Below, in pieces: positions 37,703 through 48,137 of a stretch of 64,000 bases of DNA. The notes under the pieces were generated by a model, which worked only from the letters and a program-made list of their open reading frames with translations, was not told the origin of the DNA and searched no databases. Made by a program: the position numbers and the translations under genes. Position 1 is the first letter of the stretch, and each line of letters starts with the position of its first letter. The stretch comes from Prunus persica (Eukaryota > Streptophyta > Magnoliopsida > Rosales > Rosaceae). The stretch lies in NCBI RefSeq assembly GCF_000346465.2, contig NC_034016.1, forward strand, positions 2,619,352 to 2,683,351. Direction: 5' to 3'.

Positions 37703-37815
37703 GCAAGGGACTTGTAGCTTAAGTCATTAAAGAGTATTTATTTATGTAATCGAGATCTTAGGTTTGATTCCCTCCTCCTTCAGTATTGCTTGAATCAAAA
37801 AGAAAAAAAGAAGAT
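37703..37815 (+). mobile_element. tRNA-derived SINE with 10-bp target duplication
   Basis: A box A-like TGTAGCTTAAGTCATTA (37712-37728) and a box B-like GGTTTGATTCCC (37761-37772) lie about 40 bp apart, and the element ends in an A-rich tail. The perfect 10-mer AAAATTAGTA flanks it at 37693-37702 and 37816-37825. Its head GACTTGTAGCTTAAGT matches the inverted sequence at 56.8 kb. Confidence 0.8.
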
Positions 37816-37825
37816 AAAATTAGTA

Positions 37826-38764
37826 AAGTCTATGCTTTGACCAATCTTGCACTCTATGTCATTACATATAGAAATTTTGGATCATCTTTTTAAAAATTGT
37901 TTCTTTCTTTCGAATATATAGCTTTGAGTCATCTTTGCCCATCCTGCACCCAATTCATTCTCACTTGGACTTTTTTATTGGTTAATTTTTGTACTTTGTA
38001 TACTAAAAAATAGTGAATGGCCCATACTATTTAACAAAAGTGGGATTAAAATAAATAAATAATTCACTTTATTTTGATAATTGAGAAATAAATTACCATA
38101 AATGGTGATTTAATCCAAGAATCAAATTATTTGAATTAAATTAGACCCAGTTCACACTTTCGTAGCTTTTAAGGTATGTCAGAATGACTCCTCAATAGAA
38201 ATCTCGATTTATAGCTAATCTCTATTAGTTGAAGGTGCTAACTTGTAATTCTAGTGTAGAAACATCCAGTCCAATCAAGAGAACTCCAGTCCAGCCCGAT
38301 TTTGAATCATCTCTGCAATTGTATTTTAAGCAGAAGTCAAACCCTTACACTCTGAGCCCTATCCACACTTGGCAATTCATTTTATGCTTTGTACTTCAGG
38401 TAATTCTGCTTGCACTAGTTTGTTATATTTTTCATAAATTCGTGTATTTTGCTGTACTTACCTTTTTTTTTATCTAGATAAATTGTGAAGTTCTCACCAG
38501 TCTGAGACATAAAAAAGAATTTTCTTGGGAGGTTTCCCCACCCAAAATCGCAATCGTTTGTTTGAAGTTTATTACTTGAGGTGCAAGTACATAAAATCAT
38601 TCAAATCTATTAAGGTATTAATTGCTAACAGTGACACGCTCACATAAAAGAAATTTAATCTAGAAACCATTAAGTGGTTAAAAAATTAATGTGAAATTTT
38701 ACTTAGCCTTCAAACAAGCTCAAATATAAAGATGGTAAACAAAAACTATATGGATGCTGCATTG
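37826..38764. other. Gene-free AT-rich sequence
   Basis: No coding or repeat structure recognised between the SINE and the Gypsy element. Confidence 0.5.
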
Positions 38765-38769
38765 CTACT

Positions 38770-38994
38770 TGTTGATGCTCTTTTTGGGGAGAGTCAACTT
38801 AGAGAGAAGTAGATAGTCTTCAGCAGGGAAGAAGGTGAGGACCTTTGAAATAGAAAGAACCTGCAGAAGACAAGGAGGAAGAAACAATCGTCAAGCTTCG
38901 GACACTGGTGTGGTGCCTGCCGAAGGCTCTCCGATGTTTAAGTCAGCTATAAGTGGTAACTTTAGCAGAGTAACAGTAAAGGTGAGAAAGTAGG
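38770..38994 (-). repeat. Gypsy 3' LTR, truncated (225 of 493 bp)
   Basis: It aligns to 43299-43520 with small indels. Homology ends after 'gagaaagtag', where coding-strand sequence of the second RNase H takes over. Confidence 0.9.
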
Positions 38995-41900
38995 TGACGG
39001 GTGGCGGGTGTGCTGGAGATATGCCATCATAGAGATGTCAATTATAGTGATGTCTTGGTTGACCTGATGAACAACGAGCTGGGAGTCATTGAATATCTGG
39101 ATTTGTTTAGCGCCCATCTTCTTGGCTAGCCGAAGGCCAGCTAGGAGTGTTTCATACTCAACAACATTGTTGGAGGTGTGGAATTTGAAGCGGAGGGCGT
39201 ACTCAAGGACGACTTTATCTGAGGAGATGAGAACGAGGCCGGCCTCGCATCTCTGGGAATTGGAGGAGCCATCCACATATAAGATCCACAAGGGCTGGGT
39301 TAGGTCGAGGGTGCCGTTGCTGGCGACATGGACCAGGTTCGAGGGAGGAGTGGGTTCGGTTATGTTCTGGGGAACGGCCAAAGCGTGGGGTTCCGTAAAT
39401 TCCGATATGAAGTCGGTGATAGCCTGACCCTTTGTAGTCGGGCGTGGTTTATAGTGAATATCAAATTCACCAAGCTCAATGGCCCACTTAATCAGTCTGC
39501 CAGAAGTCTCTGGCTTTTGCAACACCTGCCATAGTGGTTGGTTGGTTAAGGCATGAATGATGTGTGCTTGGAAGTATGGTCTAAGGTATCTAGCTGAAAC
39601 TACCAAGGCGAAGGCCAACTTCTCAATATCTGGATACCGAACCTCGACGTCCTGTAGGCCTTTGCTAACATAATGCACTGGATGTTCAGCACCCTCATGT
39701 GGGCGAATGAGAACTGAGCTGACCGCCGTAGCCGAGACGGAAAGGTAAATTGTGAGGATGTCTCCAGGCTCGGGGGTTGACAATAAAGGGCCCTGGCTCA
39801 TATAATCTTTGAGCTCGCTGAAAGCCTTGTCACATTCGGCAGTCCAGGTAATGCTTCGCTTGTTTCCCTTAAGCGCTTTGAAGAAGGGAGCGCAGCGATC
39901 CGTAGCCTTAGATACAAACTTGGTTAGGGTCGCGACACGTCTAGTAAGGCTCTGGGTGTCCTTGACCGTCTGGGGGGTACCTTCATGTCCAAGATGGTCT
40001 GGATTTTTTCTGGATTAGCCTCAATACCCCGTTGGCTAATCATGAAGCCCAGAAATTTTCCTGAAGCTATGCCGAAGGCACATTTCGTGGGGTTTAGTCT
40101 CATTTTATACTGTTTCAGGATAGTGAACATGGCAGATAGGTTAAAGATGTGCTAGTCAGCAGTGTGACTTTTAACTTGCATGTCATCGACATAAACGTCC
40201 ATAGTGTTGCCAATCAGTAGGGCAAAGAGGCTATTCACCAGAAGTTGGTAAGTAGCCCTAGCGTTCTTGAGGCCGAAGAGCATCGACTTGTAGCAGTAGA
40301 GGCCACGGTCAGTGATGAATGATGTGTGGGCCTGGTCCTCAAGGTGCATGAAGATCTAGTTGTACCCAGAGTAAGCATCCATAAAGCTAAGGAGGGCATA
40401 ACTTGCTGTGGCGTCAACAAACTGATCATTTCGAAGTAAAGGGAAGCTATCATCCTGACAAGGCCGATTAAGGTTGGTGTAGTTTACACACATGCGTCAG
40501 CCCTTCTGTGGTTTGCGAACCATCACCACATTAGCTAGCCAGGTGGGATAGTCCACCTCCTTGATGAATCCAATGCTGCTCAACTTGTCCACCTCCGCTT
40601 TCATGGCCTCGTACCTCTCTGGGTCATAGGCACGACGCTTCTACCAAATGGGTCGGACAACAGGATTAATGTTAGAGCCTTAGCTACCGTAAGGGCCTCA
40701 TCCTTATGTTGGCGATTGATAGATTTGATTGTTGAAGCATAGCAGCTTTAGACGCCAAGTTGGTCGCCTCGCACGGTGCACGTGCCATGGGGAGTAGGGT
40801 ACTTCAGCAGCAGCATATGTGTGGAAATGAAAACCTTCATTTGTGCCAAAGCAGGAACAGCCGAAGATAACATTGTAGGCTGTGGGACAATCGACGATAA
40901 GGAAGAGAGTGGTTACCGTTGCTCACTGGGAGTGCTGAACCAATAGAGATAGGAAGGTGGATACTTCCAATAGGCTGAACAACATCGCCAGAGAAGCTCA
41001 CAAGAGGGGTGATGCTTCGGTTAAGCAAGTGAGTAGGGACTTGGAGTTCGTTGAAAGCATTAGCAAACATCACACTGACCGAGCTGCCAATGTCCACCAA
41101 GATACGCCCAACGTCGAAGTTAGAGATATTTGCACGGATAATAAGTGGATCGTCATGAGGGAGAATGACACCAAGCTCCTCCTCCTCGCTGAAGGTAATG
41201 GGGGCCCAACATGACCTTTGCGTCTTCAGCATGCGTCCTTGCTCAGTGCTGAAGACTTGGTGAGCATAGAAATAGTGGACATAATGCTTGATGGAGTCAT
41301 TAGAGGTTCCAGTCGATGTGGGACCACTGCTGATTGTGGAGATCATGTTGATTTGCCGTTGGTGAGGGTTAGGTGGGGATGGGAAGTTATGCGCATATTT
41401 GTCCAGCCCATCCCCTCACGGATGAGCCCTTTAATGATGTTGCACAAGGCAACACAAGATTCGGTATCATGGCCACTAAACTGATGAAAACAACAGAAGA
41501 CGCCCGTGTTGGGCATATGCTTGTTGGTCGGTCTCCGGGGGAAGGCTTGGGTATGATGGGTGCCTCATGAACTAAGACATTCTCATAGGTAATGTTGAGG
41601 GTTGTGAATATCTTGAACCTAGGCTTGGGTGTGAAGGGGAGTGGGGTACGATCACTTGTCCTTGGAGGATTGCTTCCGTCTGACTGGTGGTGATTACCGT
41701 GTCTGCCACACTTGGCATTGCTAAAGGTATGCTGGTAGCTCTAATTTCTTTTGGGGTGCTGGGTACCCTGGTTATTTTGGGCTAGAGCAGAATGCTGAGG
41801 TGGGGCTGGGATGGGTACCGAAGCAGGTGGAGGATCACCAAAAGTGCTACGTGCTGAGGTGGCTGGGCCAAGCTTGAAATTAAAGTACTCATCCTTTGCA

Positions 41901-43286
41901 TGGACTACGACTTGCTTCATCAGTTCGGTGTAGGTGTTTCATGGGTTGCTGTGGACCAGGTAACGAAAGTTGGACTTGCGGAGACCACTCTTGAAAGCCC
42001 TGAAGGCAACTCGATCGTCAGTATCCGGGCAACGGGAGTACTCGTGGCTGAAGCGGGTTGCATACTCTCGAAGGGGTTCGTCCTCACCCTGCCGAAGCAT
42101 GTACAAGTCGTCGGCGGAGTACATGCGATCAGTCTGGATCATGAAATGGTCCAGGAAGGTCTGCTTCAGACTATCGAAAAAGTTGATAGTGCGGGGGTTC
42201 AACCTATAAAACCAGTTTAGAGCCTCCCCACTGAGGGTGGAAGGGAAAATGAGGCACATGCCTTCATCACTGAGGCCCTTGCATCCAAGGGCAGACTGGA
42301 AAGAGTGGATATGGGTGAGAAGGTCCTCCGTGCCAATGTAGAAGGTGATGCGGAGAGGCTGAATGTCCTTCTCCTGGTAGTAAGTGAGGATACGTTCAAT
42401 GAAGGGCCAAGTAGCGGCTTCGCCCAGAGGGGTTGATGGCTACGGTGCTGCTCATTCTCCAGACGTCGAACCTTCTCAAAGAGAAGCCTCATAGCCGGGT
42501 CGTCATGAGGGATAATATCAAGTGCTGAAGACCTAGGGTGTGGGTGGGCAGGGGTAGGGTAAGGTTCCCACTCATTGAATGCTTCAGTATGGTAAGACTC
42601 CTAGTCTTCTGGATGATAAGGTTCCCAGTCATCCGAGTTCCTTGCACCTTCTTCGGCGGGTAGGTGAGTGGGTTTCGGTGAGAGGCTCAGGTGTGCCACC
42701 CGTGAGTCGTTGATTTTATTAGGGGTAGGGATAAGATCTGGTTGAAGATCCGAGATACGATCCCTGCAATCTCTGTAGATTTTGGTTAGTTCATGGGGCC
42801 GGTCCTTCGGTGGGGGGATGCGAAGGAGCCCCGACTTAGTCGTCTCCGGATGAAGGTCGCCCTTGCCCTTGCCGAGCCTGGACTGGACAGGAGCGTTGTG
42901 ATAGGAGTGCACTGTCTGGTTCGGTTGGGTATGCTTCACAGCTTGGGTAAGGTCTTGCTGGGCACCCTGGGGGTGAGCCTTCTCCCAATTACACTTTAGG
43001 ATACGGTAGTCATACTCCAGTTCAATATTCTTGGTATGAAGATGTTTGTATTTCTCTGACATCTTGGCAACATTGGTGCGGAGGCGCTCAATTTCTGCTT
43101 GGAGATTGACATATGCCGAAGGTCTTTTTCAGGAGCTGTCCCCGCGGGGGTGTAGTGCTGGGTATCGTGGCTACCCTCGGTCGGCATAGCAGAGTGTGGG
43201 GTGAAGAAGGGGCGACGGGGCTTGATAGGTGAAGAAGCCAGCGGGGCTGGTAGAGGGAAATGTGATTCAAAAGTTGCTTCCCACAT
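38995..43286 (-). pseudogene. Gypsy Gag-Pol pseudogene: gag, protease, RT, RNase H, second RNase H
   Basis: Minus-strand order from 43286 down. The gag leader/coiled region (about 43200-42600, with SEKYKHLHTKNIELEYDY) comes first. The retrotransposon gag domain at 42259-41939 carries LSGEALNWFYRL and LREYATRFSHEYSR. A histidine/cysteine block CFHQFSGHDTESCVALCN lies near 41450-41500. The protease is at 41346-40837 with VDIGSS, where family members usually have DTGSS; the catalytic Asp is kept. Reverse transcriptase spans about 40620-39920 with intact YVDDM near 40180. The RNase H (39800-39430) is followed by the archaeal-type RNase H from about 39290 (WILYVDGSSNSQRCEAGLVL, SNNVVEYETLLAGL), which is cut off near 39000. 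At least three frameshifts and several stops make it inactive. Confidence 0.9.
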
Positions 43287-43298
43287 ATGACGCCAAAC
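43280..43298 (-). promoter_or_regulatory. Gypsy primer-binding-site region
   Basis: Just inside the 5' LTR the minus strand reads GTTTGGCGTCATATGTGGG, a decayed version of the TTTGGCGCC-type primer site found in Tat/Athila elements. The priming tRNA is not assigned. Confidence 0.6.
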
Positions 43299-43791
43299 TG
43301 TTGATGCTCTTTTTGGGAAGGGTTAGAGAGAAATAGAGAGTCTTCAGCAGGGGAGAAGGTGAGGACATTCGGAATAGGAAGAACCTACAGAAGATAAGGA
43401 GGAAGAAACAGTCGTCAAGCTTCGGACACCGGTGTGGTGCATGCCGAAGGCTCTCTGATGCTTAAGTCAGCTATAAGTAGTAATTTTAGCAGAGTAATAG
43501 TAAATGTGGGAAAGTAGTTACCCTTTTTACTTGGGTATTGTTCCCTATTTATAGGGAAGTGAAAATGGGAGTTTTGCACAAAGTTTCGATGTTGGACTTT
43601 GTGTAAGTTGCTGTGGTGGTGACACGTGTCTTGGAGATTAGGTTTGGCAGTCGAAAGCTTCAGCAGCCGGGAGCTTCGACAGGTGTATGCTGCTTCGGAA
43701 GAGTGTCTTCCTTCGGAAGGGGAGAATGCGTGTCTGCCTTGGTGCTAGTCGTTTTGATGTTGGATATGCTCGGTTGATTATGGTGTAAACA
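43299..43791 (-). repeat. Gypsy 5' LTR, complete (493 bp)
   Basis: TG...CA ends, with a TATAAATAG box on the minus strand at about 43546-43555. Confidence 0.92.
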
Positions 43792-43796
43792 CTACT

Positions 43797-44153
43797 AAAT
43801 TTATTGGGGAATTTTGTAGTTTTTAAATAGATATAAAGCTGTCAGCCTAATTGTGGTACATGGATAGGAGGATTGAGTAGATATTTCTTAACTATGTGAA
43901 ACTCTTTTTAGGAATCCTAATTTCTTGTGTCTTATCTTTTTTGAAAGATGAAGTATGTTTTCTGAGTTGTTTAAAGATCGGCTCATAGATAGATGTTGGC
44001 ATCTAATTTATTAACAAGACTTATTGAACTATAATTTTCTCTCCCTTTTCTACATGAATTAGTAAAAAAAAAAAAAACATCAATTTATTAAATGACTTCC
44101 TCCTACACAACATTTTATTCAACTAAACTTTGATGGGTCAATGAACTAAATTA
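43797..44153. other. Gene-free AT-rich gap
   Basis: No structure recognised between the Gypsy and LINE-type insertions. Confidence 0.5.
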
Positions 44154-44171
44154 GAAATGCTAATATTTAAC

Positions 44172-45680
44172 AACAGTGAACACAACTCTTACAACCCGAG
44201 TCAAACTCTCTCTACTCTCTCAACCCAACCAACCTCACAATCACTGCCTGCAATCCTCTTCGATTCTAAGGCACCCCTCTAGTTTTTCTTTTGGCTAATA
44301 AACCAGTCCCCTCTCCCCTCGCCCGAATGTTGTGGAGAGTTTTCATCCCAGTTTTCTGATTGGTTTTTCTTCCGTTGCTTTTGGCAAGGTTTTGGGCTCT
44401 TCCCCAGTTTTCTTGGGGTCTGCTATGTAATCTCTTGGGCTGAGTTTTATGGATCTTGGTAGATCTTATGCCTTCGCCTCTTGTGGAGTTGGATTAGGGT
44501 GGGTATTGGATCTATTATAGATATGCATGTTTTTGGAGCTGGATTTGTTAGTCTTGAGTAGATATACCATTTCTTGGTGCTGTGAGACCATGTGGGTTTC
44601 TAAGGGCTCAGTGACCTCAATGGGCAGGTGGATGTTGAGTAATAAGGCCTTTGGTCCCTAGCTATTGGTTTTTCTACCATGATCTCGATGGAGTAATGGT
44701 GATGCAATTGAGATCATCCCTCTTTCAACTCTGAGTGAGCTGAACTCAAAATTTGTGCAATTAATTTGCTTATTGTCTTGCTGGATTGCTATTTTCTACC
44801 CTTATTGTATGCAAGAACTAGGGCTCGTCAATGGGCCGGGCCGGGCTAGCCCGGCCCAAATTTAATGGGCTTGGGCCGGGCTTTAAAGAGGAGAGAGAAA
44901 ATATCAGGTCGGGCCGGGCCGAGTCTTTTTAGAAAATTCAAAGCCCAAGCCCAGCTCATGAGTCAGACATGAGAAAGCCCATCGGGCCGGGCCTAAACGA
45001 GCCCTACTTCATTAAAAAAAAATCATAAACTTAATCATAAGGGCATTTTAGTCTAAATTTGAGATTAAACTCACGGAATTCCAATATTTTCACATCAAAC
45101 CAAGTTCATAAAACACCCAACAAAGTCACACAACTTATAAGATTTTTCACAAAAATAATAAAACCAAGTATTATTTTTGAGGTTATTACATAATTAGATC
45201 GCAATACGTTTTAAGAAATATATATATATATATATTGAATTAATAATTGACACAAATTAATGTGCTAATCATCCAATTATAAACTAGGAATGAGTAAAGA
45301 AAAGTAAATGAAATGAAACAAATTATATATGTGATTTAAGTGATATAATCCTAAACTTAAACTTTTATTTATGTATAATTATATATGTATGCGGGTTTAA
45401 CGGACCGGGCTTTTGTGGGCGGGTCGGGCCAGACTTTAGACACCCAAGCCCAAGCTTAGCCCGGTCCAAGGAGGGCCGGGCCATCTCAAAACCCATAACG
45501 GACCGAGCCGGGCTTTTATTCGATGGGCCGGGCGGGCCCTCATCGGCTCATGAGCCTGAGACCAAATGATGAGGCCTAGCAAGAACCTCCTTAAAGGGTG
45601 TGTTCTTATTGTCAAATTCTTGTACTTAGCCCATATTATGAATGGATTTTTGTTTCACAAAAAAGAAAAAAAAGAAAAAA
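44172..45680 (+). mobile_element. LINE-type retroposed insertion (5'-truncated), split by a hAT element
   Basis: The direct repeat GAAATGCTAATATTTAAC at 44154-44171 recurs at 45681-45698 with one mismatch, an 18-bp target duplication typical of target-primed reverse transcription. The insert ends 'gatttttgtttcac' followed by an A-rich tail (about 45657-45680), as plant L1 elements do. Without the nested hAT and its target duplication it is about 741 bp. No reverse transcriptase domain is left, so a LINE 3' end is likely but a retroposed cellular transcript is possible. Confidence 0.75.
44819..45578. mobile_element. Non-autonomous hAT element, 760 bp, GGGCCGGGC-rich
   Basis: A perfect 8-bp target duplication GCAAGAAC flanks it (44811-44818, 45579-45586). 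The left end TAGGGCTCGTCA and the reverse complement of the right end TAGGCCTCATCA match at 10 of 12 positions. Both ends carry GGGCCGGGC-type motifs in inverted arrangement, while the middle is AT-rich and includes 45241-45322, which also occurs in the MULE at 54.65 kb. There is no transposase. Confidence 0.9.
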
Positions 45681-45698
45681 GAAATGCTAATGTTTAAC

Positions 45699-46620
45699 CC
45701 ACATTTAAACTGATCAAAATGAAAAGCTGAAGGCCCTATTATATGAGTGATTTTATATCACATAATCTTTTGGTTTTGTTTTTGTTGTTGTTAATATAGA
45801 TCACATAATCTAAAATTCAATCTCAACAACAACTTACAATACCCTCCCTTCCTCCCTCGAAAATTTTGTCTATTCCATTCCATGAAATCCAGGCAACACC
45901 AAGGGAGAACTACTTCTGCCAAAAAAACTTGTATGAAAATATCACTGTTTTGCTATCCATTTCCAATCATATGTTGCCACGTGAAAAAGTTATCACGCGT
46001 GACATACTGTGATTAGTCGAGAATAGCAAAATAGTGCTATCTTCGTTTCATGAAAGTGTTTTTCTTACTTCTAAGTTAAAATATCCCAACACGTGGCCGC
46101 CAGCTGCAAGCTGCAGCATCCTAGCAAGTACAGTCCCAACCAATAGGGATACAAATGTCATTCCACTCTCCAACAGGCCTCCATCATGACAGCGTGCCCA
46201 TTTCATGATCTTCCCACATGCACCTGCCTTCCCAAATCCCAACATTCAACAGAATCAACGGTTCAGATCAATAACACAACTGCTTCCACATTATATCGGT
46301 ACGCCGAGAAGTACCATATTCAACTCTCAAAGCGCGATGTCGTAAGCGGTGGATGCTAAATTACGCTGAAGCTCCAACAAGCGGCTTACGTAGGAATCTC
46401 GCACTAAGATACGCCATTGGTCGGGTAACGGAAACACAGGGAGTTGTTCTGGGACTAAAAAGTCAACCATTAAGGGCCCAATGGTCATTTCGGTCTGGTT
46501 CAAGTGGGTGTTATTAAAATTCAGACAAATAGATAAAATTAAATAATTTGGATTAAGTTAATAAAGCTATTTGTTCGTGAACTGGATTGAATAAAGAGTT
46601 GAAGTCCGGGTCTTCTCACA
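45699..46620 (+). promoter_or_regulatory. Upstream region of the tubby-like gene with ACGT/CGCG motifs
   Basis: GCCACGTGAA (about 45975-45984), ACGCGTGAC (45995-46003) and ACACGTGGC (46089-46097) lie within 125 bp. The first and last are G-box/ABRE-like and the second is CGCG-box-like. They are about 0.5 kb upstream of the likely transcribed leader. Function is inferred from motif identity alone. Confidence 0.35.
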
Positions 46621-46627
46621 GAGAGAC

Positions 46628-46649
46628 AGAGAGAGAGAGAGAGAGAGAG
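46628..46649. repeat. (GA)n tract in the likely 5' leader of the tubby-like gene
   Basis: About 11 GA units. Plant 5' leaders often carry GA/CT tracts. Confidence 0.8.
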
Positions 46650-48137
46650 CAGAAGCTGGTGAACTGGTTGTGATCTTCAGGTCTTTATGGTGTTTTGCAT
46701 CGCAGCTTTAAGAAGTACTGAAGCATCAGCTGTCTGAAATGTTTGTCTAAATTCCTGGGTTTTTTTTTTCTTTTTCTTTTTGTTAAATTTGCAGCCCCAC
46801 CTGGGATCATTTCTCTGATTGTTGAGTTTTAGGTTCGTTTTCTGGGTTATAACTTTGCTGTCCCAAAAACGTCTTAGAAAGTCTGATTCTTGTAACATTT
46901 GTGGGTTTTCTTCAGTTGGTGGGGGTGTAAATCCCTTATGGATAATATCTGAATTTTAATTTTAATTTTTTTTTAATTTAAGGGGTTTGAAGCACCACAT
47001 TTTGGTGTATGTTCTGCATTAATTTGTTTCATTTCATGAGTTTTGGCTAATTTTAATTTTTACTGTGGATGCTTTTGGGCTTCTAAGCAAAATGGAGATC
47101 AAAATACTGACTTTGATTCATCTACTTTTTAACATAAGTAGTTGGAAAACCGAAAAAAGAAAAGAACAATTTTTTGGGTGGTTTTTGCTTTCCATTTTCT
47201 GGTTTTGTAGGCTAAATTTATTAACCTTTTTCTTCATTTCTAAGATTGCAGTATTTTATATTTGCAGGAATTGCAGCAGTAGGCTTTGATTCTTGGAAGT
47301 TGTTCACCGATTTCTGATAGCCTTACTGGTGAAGCAATGTATCTTTGATCAGTGCCAAGCTCTCAAACTGTCTTTTGGCATTTAATTTGGTGTTTTTCGG
47401 GTTTGCGCGCGCTCTCTCTCTCCCCCCCCCCCCCCTCTCCCTCTCTTCCTCTCTCTGTGAGTTATTAAGGAGTTGAGCATTTAAACTGCTAGGTCAACTT
47501 GATTTTACAATTTAGTTTTTTTTATTCAGGTTGCATATCTCATTTCGGTGCATAATTCATGCTGTCTATATTTATGACACTGTTTTACCTTCTTTTTTTT
47601 TTTTTAAAACAAAAAGTATTTGGGTTTTAGTTACAATCTTGTCTCTGAAGGGTTTTGCATTCTAGAATAACAAATTATAGACACTGTAGTTTTAAAAATT
47701 CCATGTGGAAGAGGTTTCAGTCTGGGGGTTGTTTTCTAAAGATTTTTTATTTTTATATTTGGATTAGACTGCACAAGTAGGAATTTAAGTTTGAATTAAT
47801 TGTAGTTTAGGTTGTGGAAGATCAGCTTTAAAGCCCGCCAAAAGATGTATCTGATTAAAGTCTGGTACTTTAGGCTGCTTTAAGTCCATGTGTGAGAATG
47901 AGACTTTCTTTTATTGAGAATCTCCTTTTCTTGCTTTGTGCTTTTGTCAATCAGTCTTCTTCCTTTTTTCTTTCTTAGGTTTTAAGCATTGTAACAGAAA
48001 TTTGAATCTAGTTTGGTTCATTTGCAGTTGAACCTGCAGTTATAGTTTTGTGGTTCATCCCAACTTGAAGTGGATTATATTGTGCATCTGCATTGAGGAT
48101 ATATACAACATCTGAGTCTGTTGGCACGCCAGAGTAA
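46650..48137 (+). other. Probable 5' UTR exons and introns of the tubby-like gene
   Basis: Acceptor-like 'atatttgcag' at about 47260-47269 and 'tcatttgcag' ending near 48028 are positioned so that spliced non-coding leader exons could precede the ATG at 48138. Plant genes of this family commonly have 5' UTR introns. Also here are a (C)12 run with CT tracts around 47413-47455 and poly-T runs. Exon limits need transcript data. Confidence 0.45.

Larger units (their letters stand above)
38770..43791 (-). mobile_element. Gypsy (Tat lineage) LTR retrotransposon, internally deleted
   Basis: Element ends are TGTTGATGCTC at 38770 and TGGTGTAAACA ending at 43791. The perfect 5-bp target duplication CTACT lies at 38765-38769 and 43792-43796. 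The complete 5' LTR (minus orientation) is 43299-43791. The 3' LTR keeps only 38770-38994; after that, homology stops and the coding region begins. The deletion removed the rest of the 3' LTR, the polypurine tract, the integrase and the end of the second RNase H. The two LTR parts differ at roughly one position in ten. The presence of a second, archaeal-type RNase H identifies the Tat group. Confidence 0.93.

Noticed and set aside
37703..37815. Functional tRNA gene
   Set aside because: Pol III boxes are present but no acceptor-stem or anticodon-arm pairing; flanking duplications and a tail indicate a SINE.
41218..43000. Plus-strand open frames across the Gypsy gag region
   Set aside because: Antisense shadows of the minus-strand Gag-Pol pseudogene.
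46048..46245. 65-codon minus-strand frame upstream of the tubby-like gene
   Set aside because: Hydrophobic in part but unrecognised, overlaps promoter-like motifs and has no support as an exon.
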